Part shown: positions 63,822 through 64,000 of the stretch, one piece after another | Position numbering within the stretch: position 1 is the stretch's first letter | Layout: every line of letters begins with the position of its first letter | Assembly (NCBI GenBank): GCA_964035575.1 | Contig: OZ037930.1 | Coordinates: 620,001-684,000, forward strand | DNA: 64,000 nucleotides | Origin: Rhynchopus sp. YZ270_cl-10 | Taxonomy: Eukaryota > Euglenozoa > Diplonemea > Diplonemida > Diplonemidae | Direction of reading: 5' to 3' | Position numbers and translations under genes: made by a program | The notes under the pieces: model-generated | The model's database searches: none | What the model was told of the DNA's origin: nothing | The model's input: the letters and a program-made list of their open reading frames with translations, nothing else

Positions 63822-64000
63822 TTACCACTCCTCTCTCTCTCTCAATCTCTCCCTTTTCTTCCACACCCCCTCTTCCGATTTGAGAACATTCCTCACGATC
63901 GGTTGCATCTCGCCCCTCTGCTCTTCCCCCCTTGGGCCTTCCTGCACTGTCATCGACACAGTGTTCTTCACATGCTTCCTCTCTTGGCTCTCGAGACCAC
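63822..64000 (-). pseudogene. Decayed 3' end of a fourth surface-protein gene (D)
   Basis: The tail EEQRGEMQPIVRNVLKSEEG is nearly identical to the end of gene B at 57386. Two differences suggest decay: the stop codon of B (TGA) reads TGG here, running on about 16 codons to TAA at 63822; and near 63990 one base is missing relative to B, which shifts the frame before the membrane span. The rest lies outside the window, so the full state cannot be judged. Confidence 0.6.

Noticed and set aside
1-64000. CRISPR arrays, rRNA genes, LTR retroelements
   Set aside because: No regularly spaced repeat-spacer pattern, no rRNA-like conserved blocks, and no long terminal repeats or reverse-transcriptase motifs were seen.

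Overview
The window looks like nuclear DNA from a unicellular eukaryote that I cannot name. Protein-coding islands are moderately GC-rich and separated by long spacers full of poly-T/poly-A runs, short hairpin repeats and non-autonomous transposons. Two genes carry GT-AG introns that can be placed exactly because splicing restores conserved protein. All thirteen host genes or gene fragments lie on the minus strand. That one-way layout recalls Euglenozoa (diplonemids, kinetoplastids) or dinoflagellates, but the ordinary GT donors argue against dinoflagellates, and the assignment is only an inference.

Layout by region. 1-8.5 kb is gene-free, with palindromic elements at 2.3, 3.9 and 6.1 kb and a 1.1-kb foldback transposon with a 6-bp target duplication (6614-7712). 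8.6-10 kb holds a multi-pass membrane protein. 10-18 kb is spacer with MITEs and microsatellites. 18.0-22.4 kb holds a three-exon PSP1-domain/PAM2-like/CCCH zinc-finger protein with a huge Gln/His tract. 22.77-24.14 kb is a piggyBac-like non-autonomous element flanked by TTAA. 24.6-25.9 kb holds a fucosyltransferase-like type II membrane protein.

26.8-35.5 kb is the most distinctive region. It is a head-to-tail array of three genes, each joining an N-terminal ubiquitin-like domain to 15-22 BspA-type leucine-rich repeats of 25 residues. The N-domain and about 500 bp of 5' flank are nearly identical between copies, while repeat number and 3' ends are shuffled. 36.0-38.2 kb is a foldback-like element studded with perfect hairpins closed by C-GNA-G triloops.

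The right half holds a CDC50/LEM3 flippase subunit (39.7-41.4 kb), a broken tyrosine-recombinase relic (about 43.2 kb), a patatin-like protein lacking its catalytic serine (44.5-46.4 kb), a four-exon DUF2009 gene (47.0-49.0 kb), and a tandem family of type I single-pass surface proteins with LVIVD/propeller-like ectodomains (54.0, 57.4 and 61.4 kb, plus a decayed fourth copy at the window edge).

Throughout the spacers run several families of 30-60 bp hairpin mini-repeats. The most abundant keeps a CTCTCGT-like loop while its stem bases change in compensating pairs, and nearly all copies point the same way relative to the genes.
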